64,000 nucleotides of DNA from Ifrita kowaldi. Lineage: Eukaryota; Chordata; Aves; Passeriformes; Cinclosomatidae. A program made the translations under genes and the position numbers. Below, one piece after another: positions 33,271 through 47,500 of the stretch. Numbering within the stretch: the stretch's first letter is position 1; every line of letters starts with the position of its first letter. Where the stretch lies: assembly GCA_013398055.1 (NCBI GenBank), contig VZRS01001718.1, positions 404,547 through 468,546 of the forward strand, written 5' to 3'. The notes under the pieces are model-generated. The model searched no databases. It had not been told where the DNA came from and was given only the letters and a program-made list of their open reading frames with translations.

Positions 33271-33495
33271 CCGGCCACCTCCGACCCCGCGGGTGAGAGG
33301 TCACGGCCCGATTAAGGGAGCTCTATCGCTAAGGGCGGAAAAGGCTTTTGGGAGTCTTGCTTTTTACAGAAGGACGCGGCCCAGCGACAGCGGCGGCAGC
33401 CGGAAGAAAGAAAAAAAAAATAATAAAAAAAGGAAGAATAACCTCCCCACACAAAAAATCCAAAAGCCGGGAGACGAGCCGGGCCGTAGCCCCGT

Positions 33496-33523
33496 GCGCA
33501 GGCGCCGCGGCTCGCGCAGGCGC
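33496..33523. promoter_or_regulatory. Two NRF1-like motifs
   Basis: The 10-mer gcgcaggcgc occurs twice (33496-33505 and 33514-33523), resembling NRF1 half-site pairs, within the TAF2 CpG island. Confidence 0.55.
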
Positions 33524-33650
33524 CGGCCGGGGCCAGGGAAGGCGGGAAGGGGCGGCGGGCGGCCGGGAACGGAGGCGAGGCGGGAACGGAGGTGGCACCG
33601 CGGCACAGCCCCGCACAACGAGCTCTGCCTTTTAGTCACTTGTAGTGTCA

Positions 33651-35472
33651 CTGCTAGTAGCAGGACACGAGATAGAGTTCCTTCATAACCAAGACTGCGC
33701 TATTATAAGTAAGTTTCGATTCATCCATTTTAGGTTAATGTAAATGCTTGCATCAAAGAAACTGATGGGAGTTTGAAAGCGTCATTTCATTTTGAATGTC
33801 TTAACAAAACCAATCAGGAGCACTGAACACATGGAATGATAACACGCACAAAATTAATTTACAGGAGCTGTTCTCACAGCTGTAATAAAGCATTGTTCAT
33901 TAAATAGTTAGTTTATTTATTTTACAAAGAAACTCCTATGTAAATACAAATTTGGACAACAGACTACAAAAGTATCAATTGCGTTGTGTATTTATTTCAA
34001 CTAAGGAACCTTCTGTGATGCAATGGAAGAATTTCCAAGGCTTTTCCATTCATATTACCATTGATCTCTTGAGAGTGAACTTCCCGGTGCTATTGGAAGA
34101 CCCTGTCTGTTGGAACCAGACAGCGAACAAGGCAGTTCTTCCCAACAAAGAGCCATTGTACATCTCTGCACAGCTGGTCAAACACCACACCCTGCAGCAG
34201 CAACCTGGAGCACAGGACACTGACCTCGAACTACTGGGCAACAATAAACAGAGCTCAGGAAGTAGCTTTTATTCAGCTTTTTATCTGTTCCAAATTCCAA
34301 GTACACACACCGTGCATCTTAAGAGTTACATTTGATGTAGGAGGAGTTTCTCTGCTCTCCCCACTCACCCTACAGCTGGAATGCTGGCAGTTCCAAGGTA
34401 TTTCATACCTCACATCTGAGTCTGATGGAAAAAATGTTCTTTGTATCAAATAACATACAACTGTTAAGTTTAATATTAGATCGTTTTCAGATTTATATTT
34501 TAAACTCTAGTTTACTGACATGCAAACAATCCTTTTTAATGATGACAAGATTACCATCTCAGGCACACCACTTCATGACAGTATCATAAAAACATCCTGT
34601 TTCATTGCTCTACACAGAATATTATACTGTAAGTTTTTAAGGCACAACTTCTATGTGCAGTTATTTGTCATAACAAAGCTTTAAAAAAATAATTGTACTA
34701 CAAAGGTCTGTTGGTTCTTTTTTAAAAAGCACAAGTAGTCTTCTGTAAAGCATTAGTTTTACCTCAGCTACATTTTAATGACAGTTTATAGGAAATTCGT
34801 AACACAATGTTCAACTACTCTCTTATATTCACACTTCACTACACTTCGGGTTTTTTTGTAATATATAAAAGGCCATTCTGCCAAGTATTAAAGTGTCAGG
34901 TGCTTGTGCTGATTATGTTCATAGACATGACCTTAAAAAGAACCACTTTTCAAAATCAAGACTAGTGTAGTCTCAATGAGGAATTACTTGTTCATGAGCT
35001 TGATGAGCTCTGTGCTATTTAAAATGTGAACACTGCAATGAAACCTTAATCTTTAAGAATGGTCACTAATGGGCAGAAGACTAGAATTTCCATTTTGGTA
35101 TTCAAATCCATTCAAGTGATTGAATTATCAAGGAGGTTTTAAATTTTCATTTCAGACTTACAGATAAACAGATTTAAGTGTACTCAAGAAGTGGCTTGGC
35201 TCCTGGCTTAACTACACACAAAGGAAAAAGAAGTTGGGCAAAGGAAGGGTGGCAAAGGAAGGTGAGCTGAACTATCATTCCTTAGAGGCTGCAAGTGCCC
35301 TCACACTCTCCTTAGCTGAGCAGAAAACACAACTTGTTCCAGTAGCTTAGCGCTTAAACTCAAGTACAATGTTAATGTATAATGTTGGTTGGCAACTCTT
35401 CCCCAGAAGGCAGCAGCAAGTAACTTTCACTGTTACTACATTCAGTATCCCCAGCTCTTCAAACAATACTTG
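33651..35472. other. TAF2-DSCC1 spacer, including the likely DSCC1 3' UTR
   Basis: Ordinary AT-rich sequence. On the minus strand an AATAAA lies at 34268-34273 and an ATTAAA at 34535-34540, which could end the DSCC1 transcript about 1.0-1.2 kb past its stop codon. A 127-codon plus-strand frame (33952-34335) has no recognised relatives. Confidence 0.6.
34268..34273 (-). terminator. Candidate DSCC1 poly(A) signal (AATAAA)
   Basis: First canonical AATAAA on the minus strand after the DSCC1 stop codon at 35473, followed by a T-rich stretch. Inference only, since no transcript evidence is available. Confidence 0.35.
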
Positions 35473-35581
35473 TTACGAGATGGATCTTCTAGAATTATAA
35501 ACTTTAACACCATTCAGCATTGAGCAGCGAGCATATTTTGTCAGAAGAGCACCAACAGTCTGCTTCTCTGCACACAAGTCT
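35473..35581 (-). CDS. DSCC1: DSCC1 exon 9 (last coding), residues 354-389 and stop
   Basis: Encodes DLCAEKQTVGALLTKYARCS then MLNGVKVYNSRRSIS and TAA at 35473-35475. Acceptor CTTTAG. The C-terminal residues match the end of vertebrate DSCC1. Confidence 0.94.
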
Positions 35582-38500
35582 CTAAAGAGGAAATAAAGCA
35601 CATGACATTGGCATTAAAAGATATTCTCACACAAAATGAATCTGTAAAATACTTGTAACTACAGCAATAAACTGGATTAGGATATTAGGAAAAAAACCCA
35701 AACTACTGTAACTGTCACATAATGCTTTAAATTACCTAAAGTTTAGAACTTACCTTGACCTTTAAGCAATAGGCAAAACTACATTCCTTACTTCAGAAAA
35801 AATAATTTTGGTTTTTAGGGGGAGTTTTTATTATTACTGTTGTCTAATGTTTTCAGTCTAGCCAAACAGTTAGCTCTGAACTACATACAGTTATGTTACA
35901 TTACATTTAGAGCCATTCATAAAGGGTTGATACAGTTACTTCTGGGTTACCATCAATATCTGCTCAAATATATCACAGCTGGGCATTCCAGACAGCGCAG
36001 TAGTGTAAGTCTTAACCACCAAAGGAACAAAAGATGCAGTACAGGAAGCACTACTGCTCTATGGTTGTAGTGTTGTAAATATAGAGACTGATTTTACGTG
36101 TCAGGAGGTTTGGCCTTTGAATTAAGTATGCCTTAATCAAATGAGAGTTATCACCCATTTAAATCCATAAGGATCAGCTTTTTACACACATTTAAATCCA
36201 AAAAAGAGAGTTACAGATCCCAGAGGTGGGTATTCTATTCATACAAAATCCATATTCATTTAAAATGCAAAGTATAGTAGTTGAGGCAATGATGGCTCAT
36301 CAGAAGCCAGTTATGCAAAAAGGGAAAAATATAATACTAACTATATTTTAATAAAAAGAAATACATCCTTACTGTATGTAAGGGGTAATATCCACTTCTG
36401 TCCACTTTTCTCGTATGCCAAATAAGCTGTTGAATCTTTCCTGGTTGTCTTCAGGTAAGTCTTCTACTTTTAGCAGAAAGATGGTCTCTGGTCTTGAACT
36501 TTTATCCACAAGAGCCAAGCCCTGCAGATCAGCATCAGAAAGAAAATGTGAAGTACAGACACAATTAAACTTCCTTCTTTCTGACAATATTCCATACAAG
36601 TTGCTCTTTGCAGATACAAAGCCTTCTAGAACTGCACTACCAGAGGCAAATTGAAGAAGTATCATAAAGGTGCTGTTTTACATGCAGTATTTTTAATTTT
36701 CTTTACAACAAGAAGGGAGGGATAATCCATTGGGTTCCAACATCTCTCTGCCTCCTTTGAGGAAAAGGATTCCCATAGTGCTTGCTACTCTACTGGCTGT
36801 CACTACAATCTGTTCAACAACCCGAATTATTATGATTCCAGACTACTGGTGCTCGTGGAGGATGTCATAAAGCATACTTGAACTCAAAAGCTGACAGAAA
36901 CTACACAATACCCAATAATGGATAAAATCTATATATGACACAAGTCAGCTACAGCCTACTCACAAAAGAATCCATACATCTTTATGTGTTTACCTGAAGC
37001 TGATCAAGCCTTGTTGTCATCCCCTCAGGGACACTCTGTTGCCAGACTTCTTCAAACTCTGATAGATTGAATTTAACTGCATTTTGCAAAAGCATTTGTG
37101 CTATAGCTCTGCATATTTTATCTTCATGCATTTCAAAGAAAACCTCCCCTGCTGAGAAGCAAAAACTAGGTTATTTTGGGTTCTTGCCTTTTGATAAAAG
37201 AACAGAGGACAGCCTTTTATTTCCACTCTGTTCTACAGTTTTCTATACAAGTATCCTCTTTTTTCTTTTCCTTGGGAAGTAATGAGACTTGGTATTAATT
37301 TGGATAAATTATGGTATCTTCTCATTCTCAAGAACAAATTACACAGAATACAGCAGCACTGTCCCAAATACAGTATTAATTCATATCAATAAATGTATTT
37401 GCCCTCCATGTTTTCCCCTTTCACAGTGTCCTGTTTCTCCTAAAGCTTTCATTCCTATTTCTGAATGGCTTGTATTTAAGCATTTGCTTAAACAATTAAC
37501 AAAACTTTCACTTCTTTAATCACCCTTATGAGATTATGAAGGGACAAGACTTCATTTTCTCTCACACTGACTTTGCTAAAATTCTCTGAACAAAATCAGG
37601 TATAAACACTTCCTTCTATTGTTTCAGCCACCTGTCTGTAATTCAAACTTGTTCCTTGTGCAACCTACTTAAATATATTCAGACAAGAGTCTGTTGTCAC
37701 TCCAATTACTTTCCTATGTGCTTTAAGGTTGAGTGCAACTCCTCCTTCAGCCGAAGGTGAGATGAAAGCAACTGTGGGAACAGATTCAGACTGAGATTAA
37801 GGCAGTGCAATATTGTATCTGCGTGTGAGATGGACAATGGAAATCTAATCAATACAACCAGTGGATCTTGTGGTGCAGTTCAAGAGATCAAAGGCAGATA
37901 CCTACTTCAGGCAAGCTGAATTCATGCCATTGACTATTCACAATAGCACAATAAATTGCTTAAATATCTGAGGCATTCCAGGCTATCTAAAGAGAGATGT
38001 CATCTAAATTTTACTAGTGATCTCTCTTTAGTCACAAAATTATGGCTTGTAGACACCTAATAAATCACTTCCAGTACCTCTGTTCACATTTTTCCCTAGT
38101 GTCTTGTACAGTTTAATAGCTTTTGTTCCTATGAAACTTCCTCCAACAATTGTACTGATTTTTAGCCCAGTTTAGCTCCCTCCTTATACTGACACTGTAG
38201 CAAACTCATTTGTTTGGGCCATCCTTCACAAAATCTACATTTCCTCATTAATAACTATGTCTTTTATGCAAAGTTAAAACTTACCATCAACATATTTCCT
38301 GCCATAGCTTACAAGAATGTGTTCTATCATCTCTCTGGAAGAAAAAAAAACAGAAATCAAGTTCTAACACTGTTCTTTAGGACAGTACAGAAACAGTTAC
38401 GAAGATTAAGGTATGGAGAAAAAAATAAATTGAAGAGAATATATTATGAGACACATTTTTGCAGGTGAAATGAAGAAGCAGATAAAAAAATACAAGTAAA

Positions 38501-41500
38501 AGAGATAACAAAAGGGGACAAATAACAGATGGGAGCTGATTTAGCCTGTCAACCCCCAAGGTCTCTTCCACTTTCTAGGTATAACTAGCAAAGACTAAAA
38601 TGCGTAAGGAAAATAAGGAAAAGAGACTCTTGCAGTATCACTTCTTTCCAATGAGAAAGAATTGTATCAAAAACAGTGTGTTCAGCAGGACCAGGGCAGG
38701 GATTGGCCCCCTGTACTCGGCACTGCTGAGGCCGCACCTCAATCCTGTGTCTGGTTCTGGGCCCCTCACTACAAGAAAGTCATTGAGGGGCTGGAGTGAG
38801 TCCAGAGAAGGGGAGTAGAGCTGGGGAAGGGTCTGGAGCACAAGTCAGATGAGGAGCAGTTGAGGGAGCTGGGGGTGTTTAGCCTGGAGAAAAAGAGGCT
38901 CAGGAGAGACCTTATCACTCTCTACAACTGCCTGAAAGGAGGCTGTAGCCAGGTGGGGGTCAGGACTACTCCCAGGCAACAAGTGACAGGATGAGAGGAA
39001 ATGGCCACAGATTTAGATTGGATATTAAGAAAAATTTCTTCATGGAAAGCATTGTCAAGCACTGGAACAGGCTGCCAAGGGAAGTGCTGGAGAAACAAAT
39101 CCCTGGAGGTGTTTCAAAGATGTGTAGATGTGGCACTTAGGGACATGCTTCAGTACTGGACTTGCCAGTGCTGAGTTAATCGTTGGACTCAATGATCTTA
39201 AGGTTTTTTACCAACCTGAATGATCCTATAATGCAAGTAAAAAAATTGGCAGTTAATTATCCCTTACTGAATAATAGGCACTTTTCTGAAACTCTGCCAT
39301 AAAATTATAGCCTAACTGCAGACACTAAAGCAAGGTATCTTTTTGAGCCAAAAGCCGAATAAATTCTACATATTGTAAACTTAAGACTTTTTTTGAATGG
39401 TGATCATGAATTATTTAAAGACTTCAACTGTTATATTCTGAATCCAGCATTACACCAGAAAACATACCCCCATCTCAGTATGCAACAGGTAAACCGAACA
39501 TTTTTGGCTACCTATAGCTTTAGAACAGGTATTTCAAGATGCTCAGCAATTTACAACTTAAGTACATGCTACTTCTATCATTTACAACCCAGCAGTAATG
39601 TTTCTACTATGAATCAATGGAAATACTACCAATAAACACTAATACCAGTTTACTAACCTATCTGTCTAAAAATTCCCTTGTATATTTTTAGAAAAAAAGA
39701 AAATGTATCATTTACACCATGGTGACTAGAATCTAGATCTGCAAGACTATAATTCCAATAAACAGTTAACAAGGACTGTAATTAGTAATAGTTAATAATG
39801 AATGTAGGCAATTTTAAGTACTAACAAGAATTGTTTACCTGGGTTCTAAAGATCCAAGTTCTTCAAGGCAGGCACATAGAGGAACCTTATTCAAAGGCCA
39901 GGACTCTGAGTCTATTAGCTGAGTCACGTGATTCAGGAGTTTCATCTCATAGTCAAAGTCTAGAATTCTCCAATATCCTGCCAGAGCACCACAAAACACT
40001 GTTAGAAGGAAAACATTAACACCTTAATTCTAGTGCCATAAAGATACATTACTGGAGTCTGGACATTCAGGTCACACCTTTACAAAATGCAGCAGCATTG
40101 TGTCTTTTCCAGGAGTAAAAGCTGAGAAAAGCAACTAAATAATAAGAGCAAATGTAAAGGAAAATGAAACTTAATTACCTCAACTGTTTATAATTCTTTA
40201 GTAATTCTTCAACTGCCACAGATACAAAGACACTACAAATACCATTCCAAGATGACTTAGACGTGAAGAAAATAATAATTAGTTCAGGCACAAAACTGCA
40301 TGAACAAAACTGGATGCATTGGCCCTACAAAGCAACAGGTCAGGTCCAGAGAAGTTCACCAAATTCCAGATGACCCTCGGACTGCCATCACCTTGTGTCC
40401 CAGTGGGGTTTGGGCATGGCCAAGTAAAGGAGGAGTAGGACCTGTCCCAAGGTGAGGCACTTGCTCAAGCCTTGCCTCACATGGTAGGAAGACACTGAGA
40501 TAAACTCAGTCTGGCAAGAAGAAAGGACTATGAAAAGGCTGGGGTTACCTAAGAATCAGCTATTTTTTCCTCTAGGACTACAGAAAGCAGTACCCACTCA
40601 TTCATGAAGAGGGTGACCAGCTGAAAAATATTCATGCTGAGGGTAGGATACTCTGATGCCAGTGTTTGTAGTAGCAAAGAAGGAATCATCCTGGAAAGAG
40701 AGGGACTGGCAGTGCCTGCTCAGCTTTATCCTTCTGATCAGATTCACAGCAGCAGAGGACATAGATCTATGGAAACAAATCTTACAAATCTGAAATAACT
40801 TGCACCTTGAAAGACGAGTATGTGGAATGGGCCTTAGAAAAATGAGACATATATTTTGGGGAAAATAGCAGGGTTACTTCCTCATAGGTAATAATATTCT
40901 TCACATACGAATACCTTCAATTTTGCAGGCATCTATAACCTGCAATTGGTGGAGTATTTCTTCTTCACTTGCTTGAATCAGACTTAATAAATCTTCTGTT
41001 GTATACTGCAACAAGGGAAAAAAAAGAAGGAAATAAAAGGTTATTCTTACTCCTACTTTGCTTCAGTGACCATGCTAAAGGCATTATAAGCTATAATGAA
41101 GGAAAGACTTAAGATAGATGTTTTTTTCCCCAGAGTCTGAATTTTCTAAGGTTTACCACACTCTCTGAAACTTTTCCTGTAACTTAAAACATTTTCTCAA
41201 AGGGTTATTCAATATAAAACCCAGTCTAACTACAGGAAAGTCTTTGTACCAGGCGTAAATAATATACCTGTATTCCCAGAATGTCAAACTAGCACAAGCA
41301 GACATTGTAAGTAAAGTATCCCAGCAAGAATGAAAAGTGAATGTGCTCTGGCTTTCCTGAAATCACTTATTTTAATCTGTGAGATAGAAAAGGCAAAGCA
41401 AAAATCACTTATCACATCTGGATAGAAATCAGAACCTGAACTTAGTACCTCCTCTGAGGGAAAGCCTCCTCCACCATGACCTCAACAGTGAGATGTGTTT

Positions 41501-44500
41501 TGGTGTCTCCTACTCAATTGGCACACAGGTTAGCAGCACAGAGCCAGCCATGACACAAACACCCCCTTGCAGAACAGTTATGTGGTGAGATGGGAAGGTG
41601 CTGTGGGATACTGTGGTGAAGACATGGGTGGAACAGGTCAGGTCCAGAGAAGTTCACAAAAAGCCAGAAATCCAGATGACCCTAGGACTGCCATCACCTT
41701 GTGTCCCAGTGGGGTTTGGGCATGGCCAAGTAAAGGAGGAGTAGGACCTGTTCCAAGGTGAGGCACTTGCATGAGGAGTGAAGTAAATGGAAGAAATACT
41801 AGACTTCAATCCACAGGAAATAGGGCATCAATTCCTTTATTGACATAATCATTAAATCAACTCTAGTATTTAATTAACTCTAGTATTAAGGTTGTGTTGA
41901 TTATAGCTTAAGAATATTTCCTATCAGAAAGAAAAACACTAGATTAAGTATTGGATTGAAATCTATCAGACTATAGAAACACAAATGGCACAAACCAACA
42001 CTAAGTTTGGAACATCCACATGTTAAAAAACCCTTCAATAAATATGGAAAAGTCTCCACTTCCTGCTATGTTATTCCTATCAGAGTATGTTGAAATACCA
42101 TCAGGCCAAGCTCCCATCAGTATGTCAATGAGGGATGACCAGATTATACAGTACTTAAAAAAAAATACTGCTAGCAACTGAGAGCAAAAATATCCCCAAA
42201 TACTGCTAGCAACTGAGAGCAAAAATATCCCCAAATCAGTAAGTGTGTTTGAAAATTTAAGTCTGCCATTCACATGCCTTGCACAGAAGTCCTTAGCATA
42301 TGTTCCTGCTTTGAGGCCAGCCTAGCAATCCCAACAGCTTTTTTGAAGACATCACTGCTCTCAGCTCTGATGCTTTTATCAGCTGCATTGCCCTTGCAAA
42401 CATTGAATGAAATGGGTTGACTTGCACCATGTCTACACCAGCAACTTCTAGAAAGTATGTGTAATATGTTTCTTATCCTTATTCACAGATCTCAGTCTGT
42501 GATCATCTGAGTATGCCCCATAATTTCACTGTAAAATTCAGTACTAGCCTATCTATTTATAAGCTTTCCTCTAGTTTGCTAAATCACATCACTATGCAAC
42601 AGGTTGCCTACAGTACCACTGATCTTTATGGCTTTTTTGCTGGGGCTCTCTGTGTATGATACAGTCCTGAAAACCATGAGAAACTTACAGTAAATGACCA
42701 AAAGAAAGTAATTTGTTTTCAAACAGATTAAAGGCGACCCCAGCACTTCAGGATAAATATTAAGTGTAAACAAACAAAACAGTGGAAATCATTACTACAC
42801 ATACATTGTTGGGGATTTCAGTGAGAATTAGTCCCATAGGAAAGAGCTTTCCCCTGGAGAGCTTTCAGATTCATTTTAGAGTTCCACCAGAGGCAAAGTT
42901 AAGACTTGTCTACATTTATCAATATATATCTACTTGTTCTTCAGTAAGCTCATAGAGGAAATACACTCTCCTTCAAAATAAATGGTGATCAATCCTCAAA
43001 CCGGGCACTAATGTTTGGAAGACACTGACATCTTTTTATAATACTCAATATTATGAATAAATATTATTTAATATGATTTTTTTGTGTTGCTAGCCTTTAT
43101 CAATGCTTATAATTTTTAGACAATTTAAGCTCTTTAACCTTTACCATCCCTTATTTTGTTGTAAGTCCTTCTATTCCTAGATCAGAGTAGGTAGGCAATT
43201 CTGGGGCCAAGATTCTGTAATCAGAAATCAGATCAGAAATCAGTCTGTTAATCATCCAAGAAGAGAGAGGCATTATGTCTCTCCAACAGAGAAAAGTAAC
43301 GTCTGTATTTGCACACCCAAGCACACACAGATGGTTTGCTGGTGTCAGCTTCAACCAAGCCTCAGCACAAAATACTTGGGAGCAACTATTTTTGGTTTTA
43401 AAGTCAGAAGGAAAACCAACCAAACTAACAAAACCCCAGAATTTTTACCAGCCTTTTATCTGAGATCATATGCTGCACAGTCCAGGTGTCCCAATTACTC
43501 TTTAGGTCCTAAATTGAATTTCCTGGAAACACAATAGGGCAGCAGGACAGGATTTTATTTGTGTTTTGCCTTCTTGTAGTGTCAGTCTTATTCTATGCCT
43601 TATATCATCCCTGTTACTCTCTTCAACTCCCTTCTTCTCCTTGTCATCACAATTACTGATTGGCAAATGACTTGCACATGGCTGTGCTCTGACCTCATAC
43701 ATGACAGACCCAAAGAAGAAGGAAGGCTGCATTATACCTTAGTAGTCATGTAACTGTCAAGGAGTTTAGAAAAGGTTCTGAAGGTTGTCCTCCAAGAGAC
43801 ATCCCATAGGAAAAGGGAAATTCCCAGTCTCCTTCTGTGTCCTGCATCTTCCTCTTGTAACTGATAAAAAGGTTGCTTACCTGTACCCATTGGAAGTGCT
43901 AACAACAACCAGCTTGTTTAGAACAGAAAGGTTAAAAAATTAACTCAAAGAAGCACTGTGAATCATGTGAGGAAAGGGATTTTTCTACTTAAGAATGTAT
44001 CTTCACTTTAATTTGCTCATTACCAATTACAAGAAAGCAATTTACACAGCTGATTTACCTTTGAAAATGTCGCAGTCTGATCTTTCTGAGTATCAGGCCC
44101 GTCATATGGATCTTCCATTAAAAGCTTCCTCAGCTTCTTCAGTTTTGGTCGACATCTCCTTAATTCCCAATAGTTGTTGGAGAAACCAGCAATCTACAAG
44201 AAAAAACAGTGACTCTTAAAACATTAACATACTATCTGGATTTTCAAAGCTGCTTACCAAAAATTATCAGGAAGAACTGTTAATCTAGTCACTTAAAATA
44301 AGAAACTATTAATAGGGTAATTAATTTAAAGACAAAACAATCATTGCAATGTTTTCAATTAAAAAATTTACTATAGGCAATGAAGAATAAAAATCCACTG
44401 TTGATTGATAAAAATATGTTTGTAGTGCATAAGTCAAAGGTAACAACTCAACTCTGCAAGCAAATGACAGGAAATCACCACGGGAGATATTTCTGCACAA

Positions 44501-47500
44501 TTCCCCTCAAAACTGCTTTTAGTCTTAATAGTAAATTATATTACTGCCATAAAAGCCCATCTGTATTAACTTGTGTCTATCTTCCCCACTTCTTCCCATG
44601 CTTGGGATCTACTTCATGGCCTTTTTACACCTTAATGAATCATCACAGCCCTAAGCTCAAGCAAAGCAGACATTAACAAGGACAGTAAGCTACACCTGCA
44701 CACAACTGACAAGACATCTTTGTTCCTTGCCCTGAGTCAACACACAAATGAAGAGTGTGCAACAGGAAGCTCGGCTGTACTCGATTCAACAACACCAACT
44801 TACCAAAGCTTTACATTCAGAGTAATCCTGAGGTGTTTCACAGGGTACAGCTTGGACTTCCTACAAGATTCTTTGAAGAGGACAGACTATTGGAGGATTT
44901 TCAGCATCATTTCTGCTATTTACCAAACTGACAGAAATGGGAACAGAATGGCAGAGGCAAAACAGGCTCCAGCGTAGTGACTCCTGACCCAATCAGTCCA
45001 TGTTAAAAAAGCTTCCATGAAAAAACCTCTAGACAGTACTTTAAAATACCCTAAGTGCTTTACCAGAGTACTTGGGGTATTTTAGAAGTTCTCTATTAAA
45101 GAAAAAACCGCCAAAAATTTAAAATAATGTTCCATTTAAATGAACTACGAGAAAAACCACCTATATATATAAGAAATCCTATACAAATTCTAATACAGAG
45201 AAATCTCTCAATTTTAATCTAACTATTCCATAGCTGGCTTGGCAAAAAATGCAGGTAAACACCAATTTTCTGATAAACTTCCAAGCTCCATATCAAATAG
45301 CATTTACTTAAGTGTTAGGCTGTTTTCCTGCCAAGTTGTTTTCTGATCAATTTGGTAATAAGAAGATACTCTGCATAGAAACGAAAATAACTAATTCTAA
45401 TTTATATTCCAAAGCTCATAACCTGAACTGGGCTCTGTGAGGTGAGTAAAATGGCAGCTGCTTTGGTTGTGGGTATCAGCTGTGCAAGTGATACAAAGAT
45501 CAGCACTGAGACTGCACGTGAAGGGCAATGAAGGCCCAAAGTACCGAGTACACGTAGTATCTTTTGCTAGGTTTCACAATTTGCAGTGTCAGTGAACCAT
45601 CTAACCCTTTTTAAGTCATTTTGAGAGCTCTTAGAAATAAAACTTTTTAAATAGTTCCTAAAATCACATGTCTATGATGTGTAACTTCACAGGAATAGTG
45701 AAATTATTAAATGTAGCAAAAAAAAAAAAGTATATGGAAGAATATTACTTTCGCATTAATCTACTTCAGCTTGAATTACCTTTTTACATTAGCTCATTGG
45801 ACCTCATGGAAGAACTGCTGTTGAAGCAGGATTATTCCTCAATGACACCATTATGTCCATTACAGCAAATAATTAACTAATATTTGCCTACCTAATTTTA
45901 ATAGAATTTTATTAACTATGCTTCAGAAGCATAGAGAACAATGAATTCTTTAACCTGAGAACTCTGAAATTGTTCACTCCAACAAATGTTTTGATATGCT
46001 AATTTAAAGAGCCACCTTTGAATATATTTCTATATTTTTAAAATAGTATTCAGGCATGACACAGTAAAATCTACTTTTTGGGGAACGCACTCCTAAAAAT
46101 CAACCTGTAAAGAGCTCATTTTGAAAATAGCCGCTGACACTGAGAAATTATATTTTCTTTGCAAGCTTTTAATATCTACCACAAGTAACTACTATGCGCT
46201 GAAAATAAACCAAAGTTTTAACTTTTTGGAAACAATAATAATCATACATTACAGAGAAAGTTCAACTCAAAAGAAGGGCCCTAAAGCCATGTTGGACACC
46301 CTAAGGCATAGCATGGCCCTGTGTAAAAAGCACATTTATAAGGACATGCTCCTGGAGCTGGTCAATATACAAAGAAGCTACAGGAGACTCATCCTTTCTC
46401 CAGTGGCAGCCTGCAATAGCAGCTAAACAACACCACAGGGCATCTAAAATGGCATTAGAAGCCTATGTTTAGGCAACTGAATCCCAGCTGGGGTTCATAT
46501 ATGCATCTTGGACAAAATACAAGAAATTACAGAGAATAAGAAAGCAGAGAATTAAAGCAAGCAAACAAAAACCCTGAAAGACATACCTGGGAATGAATAA
46601 TATTACAAGATGCCGGATCTGCGTTTAGCTCCTCTGGAGTTTTGCAACCAGGAACAAAGAGCAGCATATTTGAGGTATCTGCTATTTTCATGTCATAAGT
46701 TTTATCTTTGCTGCACAACACTGCGTGTTCATCCTTTTCACCACGGATTACTAGGCTGGAAAAAAAAACCAGCATAGAAATAAAGATGTATTTTTACCTC
46801 TATTTCAGGATGAACACTTGTTAAATTTGCCTGATATTTTCTCACATTTACACATTTGTAAAGAAGTTATAAACTGCAGTTCTGTATTGTAGCAGCAGTC
46901 ACAATTTACCAAACTATAAAGATGCAAATGTCAATTAGTCTAATTGACTATATTTTTTCCCTCTCGTTTTAATGTGGGAAAACTCGAAAGACAAGCATTA
47001 GAAGTTTTCATGCAGATCACATCACACAACTCCCCTAAAACACTGATTAAGCGATGCTAAATGCCTGAACTAGTTCACTAATCTTAGAAATTAGATTACA
47101 AATGGAATTGTTCTTTAATGAGGACTGAAACTGGGCCAGTGCAAAACAGAAATTGTGTCTATTGTGCAGAGCCCTTCAGATAATTAGTATCTTTTTCTTC
47201 CAAGTAATTCCAAGCAGGAAAGAAAATCATCTTCTAGAACAATTCTGGACAAAGAGACAATGTAAACTACCCTCTTCAGCTCACATACGTGATTAAGTAA
47301 AGATTCTGCATGAGAACATGGTAATACCAAAGCAGGACCACAACAGGGGAACATACACTTCCCTCCCAGACTACACTAACTTAAGTGCTCAGATTCAATT
47401 TAATAAACTGCTCCTCTTACTTCCCAAAGCCTGCATGCATGAACAAAGCTCAGCTGCGCCCCAAGGGGTCGTCAACATGATTCAGGCCTCTAATAGATGA

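Larger units (their letters stand above)
32980..33650 (-). promoter_or_regulatory. CpG island, probable TAF2 promoter and 5' UTR region
   Basis: A GC-rich, CpG-dense block of roughly 650 bp in an otherwise AT-rich region, upstream of the TAF2 start codon at 32722. No TATA box was seen, as usual for housekeeping genes. It holds a YY1-type site and two NRF1-like sites. The several open frames across the block are products of its high GC content and are not treated as genes. Confidence 0.88.

Noticed and set aside
32700..33688. Overlapping open frames up to 256 codons in the TAF2 CpG island, both strands
   Set aside because: They are Arg/Pro/Gly-rich in all frames, a known effect of GC-rich, stop-poor sequence, and none resembles a known protein.
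33952..34335. 127-codon plus-strand frame between TAF2 and DSCC1
   Set aside because: No recognisable domain, no splice or promoter context, and it lies in the likely DSCC1 3' UTR. A homology search would be needed to revive it.
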